Numbered from the stretch's first letter, positions 28,760 to 38,295 are shown. The stretch: DNA of 64,000 bases from Symbiodinium natans (GCA_905221605.1 CAJNDS010001380.1:584001-648000), one strand, 5' to 3'. Translations and numbers: made by a program. The notes: a model not told the origin generated them from the sequence alone.

Positions 28760-28810
28760 GCTGCTTTCAGCGATTCTGGGCGAAGTGCCTCAGCTCGCCG
28801 GCCGGATCGA
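28760..28810 (+). CDS. gene C exon N3 (NBD1, after Walker A)
   Basis: Acceptor GGACCCAG. Reads LLSAILGEVPQLAGRI, the conserved helix after Walker A (L-L-x-A-(I/L)-L-G-E), to a GC donor (ATCGA|GCCCCT). The acceptor is 25 bp from the family A element. Confidence 0.85.
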
Positions 28811-28829
28811 GCCCCTCGGCTCCGCCGCA

Positions 28830-29565
28830 GGTTAGTTTTCTCCTTCGGCATAACGTCCGATGGCCCAAGAAGGCGTGGTCTGGAAGACCTTAAAAGCCTC
28901 AACCCGGGTTGTTGGTTTTTCCAGGCTTCTCAGACCTTTTTATGACTATGTCCCGGTGGGCGGGAGTTACTTTTTTGTTGGGTTTAGTGCTGCGGTGCCC
29001 TCAGGTAATGTTTGGGTTTGTGGTTAAAAATGGGGCAAGACATCACAAGGGTTTGGCTGCAGTTCTTTGTCTTGTAGTGGCTCCAACCCTAAACCCTAAA
29101 CCCTAAACCCTAAACCCTAAACCCCAAATTCCCACCCGGCCTGCTTAGGCCGTACCCACCCTTTACTAGGGTGCCTGGACCCAGAAGATATCCGGCAGTG
29201 ATGGACACCTTCACTGGATGGACATGGAGCCATTGGAGAGTGGTCGAATAGAGAGCCCCCAGGGCCCATGGCCACTCAGATACTCCCCTTCATGGGAATA
29301 CCGTAAACCCCCCGACTTGAAGCCCTAGAACGTCGCCTCCCGAGACCCCCCGGACCTCGGCCCGCGGACCAGAGGTCAGCCTGGGCGATTGCAAAAACCT
29401 GTTTCTTTTGCACCCCCCCCTCCGGCCCCGCCCCCTCCGCTGGCCCCCTGACTCTGCCCACCTCCCCTTTTCGGCTGACCCCCCTCTGCCCCCCGCCCCA
29501 ACGTCTGGCCCTCCCCCCTCCTCTTCAGTTTCTGTGTGAAAAAATGGTAAGGTGTGCTCTTTGTT
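28830..29565. other. intron: unique sequence, CCCTAAA run, C-rich tract
   Basis: A CCCTAAA run at 29080-29127, unique sequence with no recognised gene, and a pyrimidine-rich tract at 29405-29525 whose minus-strand frames are Gly/Arg-rich repeat translations. Confidence 0.5.
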
Positions 29566-29569
29566 ACTT

Positions 29570-29870
29570 GTGACTTGCCGGTATCTGCACAGGTAAGATA
29601 CACAATCCGTTGTTCGTGATTTGCTGGGTCTCTGTACGGACCAAAACAATACAAACAATTTTCCCATGGTTGCATATGATTCGTATCTGTGAAAGGCGTG
29701 AAAGGCATGGCAAGATGTACCATTGGTATCTGTGTGTGAGGCATGGTAAGATGTACGATGTGTTGCCCATGATTTGCTGCATCTGTGTGAGGCATTATTT
29801 GGTAAGCGATTGTATCCTGAGATTTGCTGGTATCTGTGCAAGGCATGGCAAGATGTACGATTTGTTGGCT
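29570..29870. repeat. degenerate ~60-70-bp tandem repeat
   Basis: Recurring words GGCATGG(C/T)AAGATGTACGAT, ATTTGCTGGTATCTGTG and TATCTGTG(C/T)(A/G)AGGC at irregular 60-70 bp steps, about four to five copies. Confidence 0.7.
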
Positions 29871-30153
29871 GTGGTGGCCTTCTGCTGGCCCCCTGTCCTG
29901 ATCCCCGTCCCGATCCCCGTCCCGACCCCCTTCCTCCAAATTCCCACCGGGCGGAAGCCCGAAACCCTAAAAGGGAAAAAGTTGGGTGGATGCCTGCGTA
30001 AGCAGGGGGTGGGAAAAATAAAATAACCCAACCTTTCTGGTTGTGGTTGCTCCAACTTCAAAAAACGCCGCCGCGACATATGCCGCCTCCTCACACCCTG
30101 GGTGTGTTGGGGCGCCATCTCCGCATGACATCTACTGCCGCGGAGCGGCGAGA

Positions 30154-30385
30154 AGCCCTAAACCCTAAACCCTAAACCCTAAACCCTAAACCCTAAACCC
30201 TAAACCCTAAACCCTAAACCCTAAACCCTAAACCCTAAACCCTAAACCCTAAACCCTAAACCCTAAACCCTAAACCCTAAACCCTAAACCCTAAACCCTA
30301 AACCCTAAACCCTAAACCCTAAACCCTAAACCCTAAACCCTAAACCCTAAACCCTAAACCCTAAACCCTAAACCCTAAACCCTAG
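30154..30385. repeat. (CCCTAAA)33 array abutting exon N4
   Basis: The longest perfect array in the window, 33 units. Its last unit changes to CCCTAG, which is the 3' splice site of exon N4. Confidence 0.98.
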
Positions 30386-30430
30386 GCTGTTGGGCTCTGT
30401 TGCCTACTGCGCGCAGATTCCGTGGCTCCT
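30386..30430 (+). CDS. gene C exon N4: NBD1 Q-loop
   Basis: 45 nt read LLGSVAYCAQIPWL with the last Leu split at a GC donor (GGCTCCT|GCCGCC). A-x-C-A-Q-I-P-W-L is the Q-loop region (Gln contacts Mg and the membrane domain). The acceptor AG comes directly from the telomere-like array. Confidence 0.88.
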
Positions 30431-31295
30431 GCCGCCCGGCGAGCAGCGAGATCCAAAGCTCAGGGGGGTTTAGGCTTCGGTTGGTTTAGGGTAGGGTTTG
30501 GGGTTTGGGGTTTAGGGTTTAGGGTTCAGGGTAGAGGGGTTAGGGTCTCAGGGCGCGATTAAGGGTTAGAGGCTTGGGATTCGAGGGGTTAGAGGGTTCA
30601 GAGGGTTTAGGGGCTCGGGTTTGGGCAGAGTGGGAGGCACTTGAGAGGGCCCTCGTTTAAAAAAAGGGGGTTATTTTGGGGAGCCTATCTTTCAAGCCCC
30701 TTTCAAGTGGGAGCGGTGCGAGATCCGAGACAGGCACCTGCGAAGTGCTCACGGGCGTCGATGTGCGACAGATGCCCCAAATCAAGAAACATTCCATCAC
30801 ATGAAGGATCCGCCCATTTTACTTTGAAGGAGTACACCCCGCCCCCCCTCCCAGTATCACATGGAAGATCCCGATTCTACTCTCCTGTTACTGGAGTGTC
30901 TGGTTCTGAACATTCCACGGCGCACAGTAGGGCTCAACGCGTCACAGAGCAGAGTCGCATTGCTGCACTCTTGTTTGGGAGGCAATAGAGGGGCTTCGTC
31001 CGCTAGAAAGGCTGTCTTGGGCCACTTGGGCCACTTGTAGCATACAATAGCATACACAATACAGGGAAGATGAGGGAGCATGAGGGGACGATCTTGGGCA
31101 GTTTGCTTCGGCTTCCTGTATTCAGTGCTTCAGGTTTGGAACCCGGATTGCCAGAGTTGGGGTTTCCTGCACCTAAGGGCCGATGCTTAAATGGAATGGG
31201 ATTCTGATGTCTTGTGGGTGGCGCACATGAGGGGATATCTTGGCAATTGTGTGGAATCCTTTAAAGCTGTAGCCTGGGACCCTTGACAGCGTCAG
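30431..31295. other. intron: G-strand fragments and unique sequence
   Basis: TTTAGGG/TTTGGGG units at 30470-30620, then unique sequence with unsupported open frames (30641-30988). Confidence 0.45.
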
Positions 31296-31300
31296 CGCAG

Positions 31301-31360
31301 GAACGGCACGGTGCAGGATAACATCACCTTCGGGAAGCGCTACGACGAGGAGAGGTTCGC
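31301..31360 (+). CDS. gene C exon N5 (NBD1, N-G-T-V-x-D-N motif)
   Basis: After CAGCGCAG the frame reads NGTVQDNITFGKRYDEERF and part of Ala to a GA donor (TTCGC|GAAGGC). W-L-L-N-G-T-V-Q-D-N-I joins N4 perfectly and is standard for ABCC NBDs. Confidence 0.88.
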
Positions 31361-31408
31361 GAAGGCGCCACGCATTTTGGATGTTTGGACCTGGCATGTG
31401 CTCTGAAC

Positions 31409-31558
31409 CTTACTTGAAGGTTCAGGGTACTTGTTAAACCCAACTATAACTGTACTTGTAACCCGATTTTTAAACCCTATCAGGGCACTTGAGGGGCTTA
31501 TAATTGGGGTTATACGTAGAGTCATGATTGGGTTATGAAGTACCGTGAGCCTCCAAGT
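31409..31558. mobile_element. MITE-like element, family A copy 3
   Basis: ACTTGAAGGTTCAGGGTACTT at the left and GTACCGTGAGCCTCCAAGTAG at the right, starting 48 bp after exon N5. Interior contains TAACTGTACTTGTAACCCGA and GGGCACTTGAGGGGCTTATAA. Confidence 0.8.
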
Positions 31559-31623
31559 AGGCACAATTCCTGAGGCCGTTCTGGGATCCCACGGTGAGGG
31601 ACCCTTCCCAAACAAGGCACCTT

Positions 31624-31740
31624 CTACTATTTGCTTAAGAACCCCCCCAAAAATGTAGAACGAACATCTATGTTGCCCTTACTAGGAGGATTCGTTTGTT
31701 GTTTTTTTGTTGGGGGGGCTCTTAAGCAATTGGTAGCCTC
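31624..31740. mobile_element. MITE-like element, family F copy 2
   Basis: CTACTATTTGCTTAAGAACC at the left and GGCTCTTAAGCAATTGGTAG at the right, as in the copy at 11655. Confidence 0.75.
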
Positions 31741-31787
31741 TTCATCAAGGTATCCGAGGCCTATAAGCCACCCAAAGGCCCAAGGTG

Positions 31788-31950
31788 ATTTAAGGTTGTT
31801 TAAGGTTGTTTAAGGTTATTTAAGGTTATTGAAGGTTATTTAAGGTTATTGAAGGTTATTTAAGGTTATTTAAGGTTATTTAAGGTTGTTTCAGGTATTA
31901 TTTTAAGGTTATTTAAGGTTGCTTAAGGTTGTTTAAGGTTATTTAAGGTT
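31788..31950. repeat. (TTTAAGGTTR)n 10-bp tandem
   Basis: About 16 units of TTTAAGGTTA or TTTAAGGTTG (some TGAAGG), ending 8 bp before the acceptor of exon N6. Confidence 0.9.
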
Positions 31951-31957
31951 TCCCCAG

Positions 31958-32015
31958 AAGAGTGGCGGAGGTGGTGGACGTGTGCTGCTTGCGCCCCGAC
32001 CTGGCCTTGCTTCAG
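31958..32015 (+). CDS. gene C exon N6 (NBD1 helical subdomain)
   Basis: After TTCCCCAG the frame reads RVAEVVDVCCLRPDLALLQ to a GA donor (CTTCAG|GACCCT). It matches the V-x-x-(A/V)-C-x-L-x-x-D-L-x-x-L helix region of ABCC domains and joins N5 and N7 in frame. Confidence 0.87.
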
Positions 32016-32400
32016 GACCCTTGGAGGGGCTATGTTTGGTTATTTTATTTATTATAATTATAATTATAATAATAATAATAATAATTATTATATATATATA
32101 TATATATATATTTTTGTTTTTTTTTGGGGGGGGGGGTTGGTGCGCTCTCGATGGGGTTTGGCAACGAGGGGTGGTCCGGTTGTTGCTGCGCACTTGCGTC
32201 GTTTACATGCAAGGGTGCAGGGCTGGAGACGCCCGCGCAATGGAGGGGCTCTTTTGGGTCCTCGTGCTTAGGGTTTAGGGCTGCAGGGTTAAAGAAGGAG
32301 CATATTTGCCCGGCGGACTTCAGAGGCCTGGATGTAAAAAGGGTTAAAGAAGGGTTTATGGTTTTTTCGGGGGAGGGGGTGGGGGGGTGCAAGCCCCCTG
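32016..32400. other. intron with (ATT/TAA)n, (TA)n and G-rich run
   Basis: AT microsatellites at 32040-32112 and a G10 run at 32127. The rest is unique; overlapping frames have no recognised pattern. Confidence 0.5.
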
Positions 32401-32403
32401 CAG

Positions 32404-32456
32404 GATGGCCAATCCACCATTATCGGGGAGCGCGGTGTGAACTTGTCAGGCGGCCA
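32404..32456 (+). CDS. gene C exon N7: NBD1 ABC signature
   Basis: After CCCTGCAG the frame reads DGQSTIIGERGVNLSGG and the split Gln to a GA donor (GGCCA|GATGCT). I-G-E-R-G-V-N-L-S-G-G-Q is the diagnostic ABC signature that contacts ATP of the partner domain. Confidence 0.93.
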
Positions 32457-32479
32457 GATGCTGGGCCAACCTTAGCCCG

Positions 32480-32720
32480 CTCCCCACAAAAGCAGAGCCC
32501 TCAAACCCCCGAATCTTGAACCTGCCTTGCGTTCAACTTCTAACTCCAAACCCGAAAGCCTTAAACCTTCAGGCCTAGAACCCTAGCTCCTCACACGGAT
32601 TTTTCCCAGTCAGCGCCCTGAGCCGAGAGAGGTCAGCAAGAGCTCCAAGGAGCTTCGCTCTCGACCCTAAACGCTAGACCCCTCAACCTCCCTCAGCCCA
32701 AAGACCCTAAGCCTAAAGAC
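32480..32720. other. intron, unique with isolated C-strand units
   Basis: No exon or element seen. Confidence 0.4.
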
Positions 32721-32723
32721 CCG

Positions 32724-32862
32724 AAACCCCAACCCTAAACCCTAAACCCTGAACCCTAAACCCTAAACCCTAAACCCTAAACCCTAAACCCTAAACCCTA
32801 AACCCTAAACCCTAAACCCTAAACCCTAAACCCTAAACCCTCACCCCAAGCCCTAAACCCTA
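32724..32862. repeat. CCCTAAA array
   Basis: About 19 C-strand units in the intron between N7 and N8. Confidence 0.97.
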
Positions 32863-33115
32863 CATCCCCGGGTTGCCCTGCACGCTATTGAAGCCAATTT
32901 TCTTTCCAAAACCCAAGCCCCAAACCCCAAACTCTAAAAACCCTGAACCTTCAACCCTCATCTAAACTTAAGCTAAACTTTACACCCTAAACTAAACTTT
33001 ACACCCTAAACCCTAAACTCTAGACCCTAAGCCCCAAACCCTAAACACCAAACTCTGGCACCAGAGGATGGCAGCCGATGCGGGAAGGCAAAAGAAACAC
33101 AAACCAACCCCCAAA

Positions 33116-33170
33116 GCTAGGGTTTAGGGTTTAGGGTTTAGGGTTTAGGGTTTAGGGTTTAGGGTTCGAA
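33116..33170. repeat. TTTAGGG array
   Basis: Seven to eight perfect units in the intron between N7 and N8. A short imperfect dyad follows (TGGGTTTGGGGGTT type). Confidence 0.95.
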
Positions 33171-33237
33171 CAACTAAGCTCCATAGCTTATGGAGTTTAG
33201 GCAGCGTTGCGGTTTGGGGGTTGGTTTCTGGTTGCAT

Positions 33238-33510
33238 AAACCCCCAAACCCACTAAACCCCCTAAACCCCCTAAACCACCTAAACCACCTAAACCCCTAA
33301 ACCCCCTAAACCCCCCTCAACCACCTAAACTCCCGCCTCAACCCCCTTAAACCCCCTTAAACCCCCTTAAACCCCCTTAAACCCCCTTCAACCCCCTTCA
33401 ACCCCCTTGAACCCCCTTAAACCCCCTTAAACCCCCTTAAACCCCCTTAAACCCCCTTAAGCCCCCTTAAACCCCCTTAACCCCCTTAAGCCCCCTTAAG
33501 CCCCTTAAAC
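33238..33510. repeat. CCCCCTTAAA-type tandem
   Basis: Begins as CCCCTAAA and shifts to about 17 units of an 11-bp CCCCCTTAAA(A) repeat with G substitutions (33355-33510). It is a derivative satellite of the telomere unit, just upstream of exon N8. Confidence 0.93.
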
Positions 33511-33526
33511 CTTGAGCCCAACCGAG

Positions 33527-33599
33527 GAAGGCGCGCGTGAGTCTGGCGCGAGCCGCCTACAGCGACGCCTCGGTCTACTTGCTGGACGACCCCCTCTCG
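33527..33599 (+). CDS. gene C exon N8: NBD1 Walker B
   Basis: After CAACCGAG, 73 nt read KARVSLARAAYSDASVYLLD and DPLS to a GC donor (CTCTCG|GCGGCT). VYLLDDP is Walker B. The residue after the motif is Asp rather than catalytic Glu, as in ABCC NBD1 generally (the degenerate site). Flanked by a C-rich satellite and TTTAGGG arrays. Confidence 0.93.
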
Positions 33600-33615
33600 G
33601 CGGCTTCGCCGCCTC

Positions 33616-33692
33616 AGGGGTTTAGGGTTTAGGGTTTAGGGTTTAGGGTTTAGGGGTTTAGGGGTTTAGGGTTTAGGGTTTCGGGTTTAGGG
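33616..33692. repeat. TTTAGGG array
   Basis: G-strand units 17 bp after the Walker B exon. Confidence 0.95.
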
Positions 33693-33766
33693 GTTCAGCC
33701 GAGGCTGAGTGGGGGTTGGTATCCTTTCCTGGCAAGTGTCCACAGTCCAGTTGCAAAAAGGATGCA

Positions 33767-33863
33767 GGGTTTAGGGTTTAGGGTTTAGGGTTTAGGGTTT
33801 AGGATTTAGGGTTTAGGATTTAGGGTTTAGGGTTTAGGTTTTGGGTTTAGGGTTTAGGGCTTT
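33767..33863. repeat. TTTAGGG array
   Basis: Thirteen units with TTTAGGA variants. Confidence 0.95.
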
Positions 33864-33869
33864 GCAGTT

Positions 33870-34825
33870 GGGGGGCTCAGAGCACAAAGCGTGCCTGGTA
33901 GCCGTTGATACCCCTGAAGAAGAGTCGATGTATGTGTATTTTTGAAGGGTCTGTGGGACACACTTAGGTCGGGTTCCTGGGAGTTGCAGTGGGACGGGAG
34001 GCGGGTGTGTACGTGCCACTCATATCCCTTCTCTCTCTCTCGCTGTCTCTTCTTTTTGCCTCTCTGTCTGAAGGACACTCAAAGCTTTCGCGCCTCGAAA
34101 CCGTAAACGCTACGAGCAATACTTCTTGGCTCTTGTGGTGGGGCCGCTGCAGACACGGGAGTTGCTAGGGAAGGTGGAACGGAAGATGCGCACCTCTGCG
34201 GTTTAGGGTTTAGGGGTTAGGGCTGGTTAGCAGAAGACCTATACAGTCCCGAAGGGAGGGCGGGAGACTCCCAAGAGGGGGAAGGGGAAGGGGAAAAATC
34301 CCCCACTCCGTAAGGCTCCCTAAACTTCCCCAAGGCATGGATTTAATGGAATCCTCCTCGGTTCTCCGCGGGCCTGTGGGTGGGGAGGGCACGCGCCGCC
34401 CTAGCTTAAACACTGAAGATTTTGATCCGCGCATGTTGTGCGGAAGATGTCCAAAGAATATATGGACCGAAGTGCTACCCAAAGGCTCCAAGGGGTGGTT
34501 GTGTTGAAGTTGTGCGGCATCAAGCTCATATTTGGTTGAATGCAGCATGAGGTGAGAAGCCGCTTCTGCACATGGCTGGCAAATGTAGCTTAGGGTTTAG
34601 GGTTTCGGGTTTCGGGTTTAGGTTTCGGGAGACAACATTGAGATGCAGCAGGGTCCACTGTCGGCACCCTTAGTCAACGACCCTCAACAACGACTTCTGC
34701 CAGAAAGTGCCTAGTGAAATCTGGTAGGCTGCAAGTTGCTGAATTTCAGTTATTAGCCGCGAATGAGGTACCTAATGCCTTCATTCCCCAATTACGAACC
34801 ACGCACGGGGTTTCTCGCAATGTCC
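33870..34825. other. intron, unique sequence
   Basis: No telomere arrays except short runs at 34200 and 34590. Minus-strand frames (34210-34548) have no recognised pattern. A piece of the 2788 foldback arm (GAATGAGGTACC) lies at 34763. Confidence 0.4.
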
Positions 34826-34829
34826 AGAG

Positions 34830-34859
34830 GCTGTCGATGCCCACGTTGCTGTGCACTTG
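34830..34859 (+). CDS. gene C exon N9: NBD1 D-loop
   Basis: After GTCCAGAG the frame reads AVDAHVAVHL to a GC donor (CACTTG|GCCTCC). It joins N8 to give D-D-P-L-S-A-V-D-A-H-V, the canonical D-loop. The next exon (usually F-x-x-C-I) was not located between 34.9 and 36.8 kb. Confidence 0.85.
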
Positions 34860-35002
34860 GCCTCCCGGCATGAGTTTCAGTTAAAACCTGAGCCAGCAGA
34901 TTTCGCAGGCCCGCAGAAGAAGACACCAGATGCATTCTTGACAGCTGAGTGCATTGAGACTCTCAACTGCTCTGCTCATCTCTTCCCCCGTTTTGCATTG
35001 AG

Positions 35003-35775
35003 GTGAAAGAGTGCCTTGGAGCCGACAGCCACGTGGCGGAAGATACCGGGGTGCTGAATGGTGTCCTTGTCTTGGCAACTATGCCGTTCTTTCTTTACAC
35101 TGGCTGTAGTGTGTCGGACATTTGTCCACCAATACGCCAGGTTAGGAAAACTACTCGTCGTGTGAGTCTGGTAGGGAGCGATTGGCAGGGAGCTTGCCTC
35201 CTGGCAGATGTCCAGAGACAGAGAGCGAGGATGAGCCAGCCTAGCCGTCCCCCAAGCTTGCAGAGGACAGGAAAAAGAGACACAGACGGAGAGACAGCGC
35301 ACGGGAAGGCAGTGAGCCGCGTCACGAGGACAAGTGCCCCGAGACCTGGGGGAAGGAAGGAGAGGATACAGTGGGACAGATGGGTCAGATGACCCACAGA
35401 CTCAATGTGGACCCGGCCCAACCTCTGTGCAAGTCAGTCTACGGTGCTACTTCTGTGAACAAGGCCCGATGGCACAAGGTCCCCCCCCCCCGGCACTGGA
35501 CCATGGCTGAAGACGTCGGGGGGACCGCTCTCCTGTTGTGCTCTCCCCGGGATGGTCCAAACTGGGGAATCCGGCTCAAAGTCACTTCTCCTGAGGATGG
35601 AGCACTTCACCAGCATCGGCAAGTTTCATGCAAGACGAACCAGTTCAAGGGAAGGGTGGTGTTCATGGATCCCAACACGCCTGAGCTCGAAGCCAAAGTC
35701 AAAAGCATGATGGCAGACATAGAGGACCAAAAGGAGAACGAGGTGGTGTTCAACCAGATGATCTGTGATAGATGA
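35003..35775 (+). other. telomere-repeat-free block with intronless open frames
   Basis: Two overlapping frames (35003-35392; 35371-35775). The second contains KVTSPEDGALHQHRQVSC and ends with an acidic helix (ELEAKVKSMMADIEDQ...VVFNQMICDR). Protein-like composition, no domain recognised. With the next entries it may be one retro-inserted gene in an intron of gene C. Confidence 0.35.
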
Positions 35776-35866
35776 AGTTCTGCCCGGTTCCTATCAGAAC
35801 TTCATGGTGAAGTTCCCCATGCAGTCTGCCCCCCCTCTCGACACTCCCATGGGGAACTTCACCATG
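35772..35866. repeat. two adjoining inverted repeats (hairpins)
   Basis: ATGAAGTTCTG (35772-35782) pairs with CAGAACTTCAT (35795-35805). CATGGTGAAGTTCCCCATG (35803-35821) pairs perfectly, over 19 bp, with 35848-35866. Both stems share GAAGTT, and they lie just after the stop codon of the preceding frame. Confidence 0.85.
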
Positions 35867-36011
35867 GAGGCCGTAAACCCCAAACGCTAAATCCTAAACC
35901 CTAACCCTTCTTCAACCGAGGGGTCGCTGGAGACCCTAACCCTGAGCCCAGGTCACCGAGATGCCATACTAACTATGGCCAGGGAATTGCAAGTCCTCTA
36001 TTCCTAAGTGG

Positions 36012-36524
36012 GTGGAAGGCATGTGCCGGGCTAGCAGAATGCCTTGTCCGGACGACAAGTTGGCTGCATTGGGCAAGCAGCTCCGACAAGTTCATGCCGG
36101 ACTTACCCCGACATGCGCAAGAGACATGTTGCGCGTGAGCCTGAAAGAACAAGGATTCGAAGGCTTTGCGGTTTACTACATGTTGACAATGGCTGACCAG
36201 GGCGGCACCGTCTACTACAAGGTCGGCCGGACCAGCGGCAGTCGACTCCACACAACGGTCAACGAGTATCACTAGCAGAAACGCTGGCAAGAGTATGGCT
36301 TCAACGTTTTGATGATGGGCGTGTCCCACACGGAGTGGCCCTCTAAGAGAGCAGAGACCCACATCCACGGCGTCATGCGGCAGCGGAAGCCGGCACTCTG
36401 CCTTGAGGATTCCGAGATCTACATGTCGGATGCCAAGGAGTATCTTGTGAGTCTGTTCAAAGAGACCTACGACATGACTGTAGAGCTCATGCAACAATTG
36501 GGCTCTTGTTCATTAACTGCTTGA
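36012..36524 (+). pseudogene. GIY-YIG/T5orf172-like domain ORF split by one in-frame TAG
   Basis: A single reading frame runs from ATG 36012 to 36524 and is broken only by TAG at 36273-36275. Features in order: VYYMLTM (strand with Tyr), YYKVGRTSGSRL (strand plus Arg), then after the stop YGFNVLMMGVSHTEWP, KRAETHIH (Glu in a helix), and SEIYMSDAKEYL. This order, Y...(Y/V)K(V/I)GRT...R...E..(I/L)H, is that of the GIY-YIG superfamily, T5orf172/MUG113 branch, whose members are usually nucleases. It is intronless inside an intron of an intron-rich gene, so a recent retrocopy or mobile gene is likely. The TAG may mark a pseudogene; readthrough or sequencing error are alternatives. Confidence 0.5.
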
Positions 36525-36623
36525 ACTTCTAGTTACCAAAGTGAGGATACACCATGATGTATTCACGAGCTCAGTTTAAGTTCTTGCCGTGAAAGGAGGG
36601 GGCCAAAGAGGGAGTCGAGGATC

Positions 36624-36780
36624 CCTAAACCCTAACCCTAAACCCTAAACCCTAAACCCTAAACCCTAAACCCTAAACCCTGAACCCTGAACCCTAAACC
36701 CTAAACCCTAAACCCTAAACCCTAAAACCCTAAACCCTAAACCCTAAACCCTAAACCCTAAACCCTAAACCCTAAACCCT
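36624..36780. repeat. CCCTAAA array
   Basis: About 22 C-strand units upstream of exon N10. Confidence 0.97.
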
Positions 36781-36819
36781 GAGAGGATCGAAGTGGGTAG
36801 TGTGTGTTCCACAGCTGAG

Positions 36820-36878
36820 GCTTCTTGGCGAAGACGACCCGCTTGCTGGTCAGCCACCAGGTTCAGTTTGCAACAGAG
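36820..36878 (+). CDS. gene C exon N10: NBD1 H-loop
   Basis: After ACAGCTGAG the frame reads GFLAKTTRLLVSHQVQFATE to a GC donor (CAGAG|GCGGGC). K-T-R-L-L-V-S-H-Q is the switch (H-loop) region with the conserved His. TTTAGGG follows after about 10 bp. Confidence 0.9.
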
Positions 36879-36888
36879 GCGGGCATCT

Positions 36889-36960
36889 TAGGGTTTAGGG
36901 TTTAGGGTTTAGGGTTTAGGGTTTGGGGTTGAGGGTTTAGGGTTTAGGGTTTAGGGTTCG
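36889..36960. repeat. TTTAGGG array
   Basis: Ten units downstream of exon N10. Confidence 0.95.
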
Positions 36961-37108
36961 GCACAGCATTCCCACCAAGGATGAAGGTTGCTGGGAAGCT
37001 GCAAAGTGTGTTGCCCCCTTGGGTAGGTCTACCGCCTTGCTCATCGCAATCCTAAACCTTAAGTCCCAACCCCCTAAAGCCCCGATGACCCTAAGCGATC
37101 TGCAAGAG

Positions 37109-37141
37109 GTCGACCAGGTCGTGGTGATTCGGAACGGGGAG
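37109..37141 (+). CDS. gene C exon N11 (NBD1 end)
   Basis: After CTGCAAGAG, 33 nt read VDQVVVIRNGE to a GC donor (GAG|GCGCCG). It equals the A-D-x-(I/V)-(I/V)-V-(L/I)-x-(D/N)-G strand after the H-loop and joins N10 in phase 0. Confidence 0.85.
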
Positions 37142-37421
37142 GCGCCGACCAGGACGTGGGCTTTTCTCGGCCAGGGGAGCTAATTACGTGCTTTGTGGGT
37201 TTCCCTCGAAATTTCCTTGGTGAGGCCGAGCAACCCAACTCCCAGCACGTGAAGTTGTCAGTTCTCTTTTCATGAACCTCCAAACAAGGGTTTAGGGTGG
37301 GGGGTCGGGATGGTTAGGGGTGGGATTAGAAGTTGGGAAACACGGGGTGATTCTTGTGCGCCGTGGGCGAGACAGACAACAATCATAGTAAACAGAGGTG
37401 ACCGCGGTGGGCCCGCCCCAG

Positions 37422-37455
37422 CAGTTCTCCATGGAAGAGCTGCGGTCAGCGGAGA
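37422..37455 (+). CDS. gene C exon N12 (NBD1 C-terminal)
   Basis: After GCCCCAG the frame reads QFSMEELRSA, like the G-(S/T)-x-x-E-L-x-x-x end of ABC domains. The 3' end is uncertain and the join with N11 was not verified. Confidence 0.5.
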
Positions 37456-37459
37456 GGCC

Positions 37460-37780
37460 GCCACATCCTAGGGTTTAGGGTATAGCGTTTGCGGTTCAGG
37501 GTTTAGGGCTTAGGGGCCAGCGTTCAGGGCTTAGGGCCTGATTAGGGTTCAGTCCAGTGGCAAAATGGCCCCAGGGTTGAGGGCCAAAGGGTTTGCCCGC
37601 AAGCCCCACAAGATCTAAGTCAAGGGCTTTGGGCCAAAGCAGAAATGTCATTCTCGGGCTGAGTCTGGGGCGGGGGCAGAGAAGGGCACCCTGCTTGAGT
37701 TGCGAGCACAAGATGCCCTCTGTAGTCCCCCCTTATACCGTCTGAGCCGTGGTTTCGGGTGTAGGATCTGGGGGCTTAGC
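37460..37780. other. intron, degenerate G-strand units and unique sequence
   Basis: No exon seen. Confidence 0.4.
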
Positions 37781-37827
37781 GCTTGAACCCATTCCCAGAG
37801 ACGTGGATGCAGGGTTTCAGGGTTTTG

Positions 37828-37936
37828 GGTGTATGGGGGTTTCCGAAATTAGGGGTCCCTTGTTGGGGTCCTTATGACAGGGGATCCTACTATTTGGGAG
37901 TCAATTTTAAGGGTCCCTCTTCTTCTCGTAAACCCC
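37828..37936. mobile_element. MITE-like element, family D copy
   Basis: GGGGGTTTCCGAAATTAGGG at the left and AGGGTCCCTCTTCTTCTCGTAAACCCCG at the right, with GGGATCCTACTATTTGGGAG in the centre. Confidence 0.7.
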
Positions 37937-37979
37937 GCAGACACAACTCAACAGGCCAGATGGGCCCAACATGTAGAAC

Positions 37980-38078
37980 AACCCTAAGCCCTAAACCCTA
38001 AGCCCTAAACCCTAAACCCTAAACCCCAAACCCTAAACCCCAAACCCTAAACCCCAAACCCTAAACCCTAAACCCTAA
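37980..38078. repeat. CCCTAAA/CCCCAAA array
   Basis: Fourteen C-strand units. Confidence 0.95.
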
Positions 38079-38295
38079 ATGATCTAAGGGGATCAATACC
38101 TTTTGTTGTTGTTTATGATTTTTCCTTTTTCATATACTTACTGTACTCACTTACCCTACAATGATCCCCGTGTGATCCATGCTCGCCCCTTTCAATGCTG
38201 GCTTGAAAGGCATTTTCTCCTACAACATAACGATGCAATGTTTCCGGAACTAGTGCCTGCAACGTGGCCTGAGTGTCGGCTAGGCAGGTGGCAAA

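Noticed and set aside
29276-29939. Long minus-strand Gly/Arg frames
   Set aside because: They run through a C-rich tract and a degenerate tandem repeat; no domain.
30154-30385. Possible true chromosome end
   Set aside because: Arrays occur in both orientations throughout the window with unique sequence and exons on both sides, so these are interstitial repeats.
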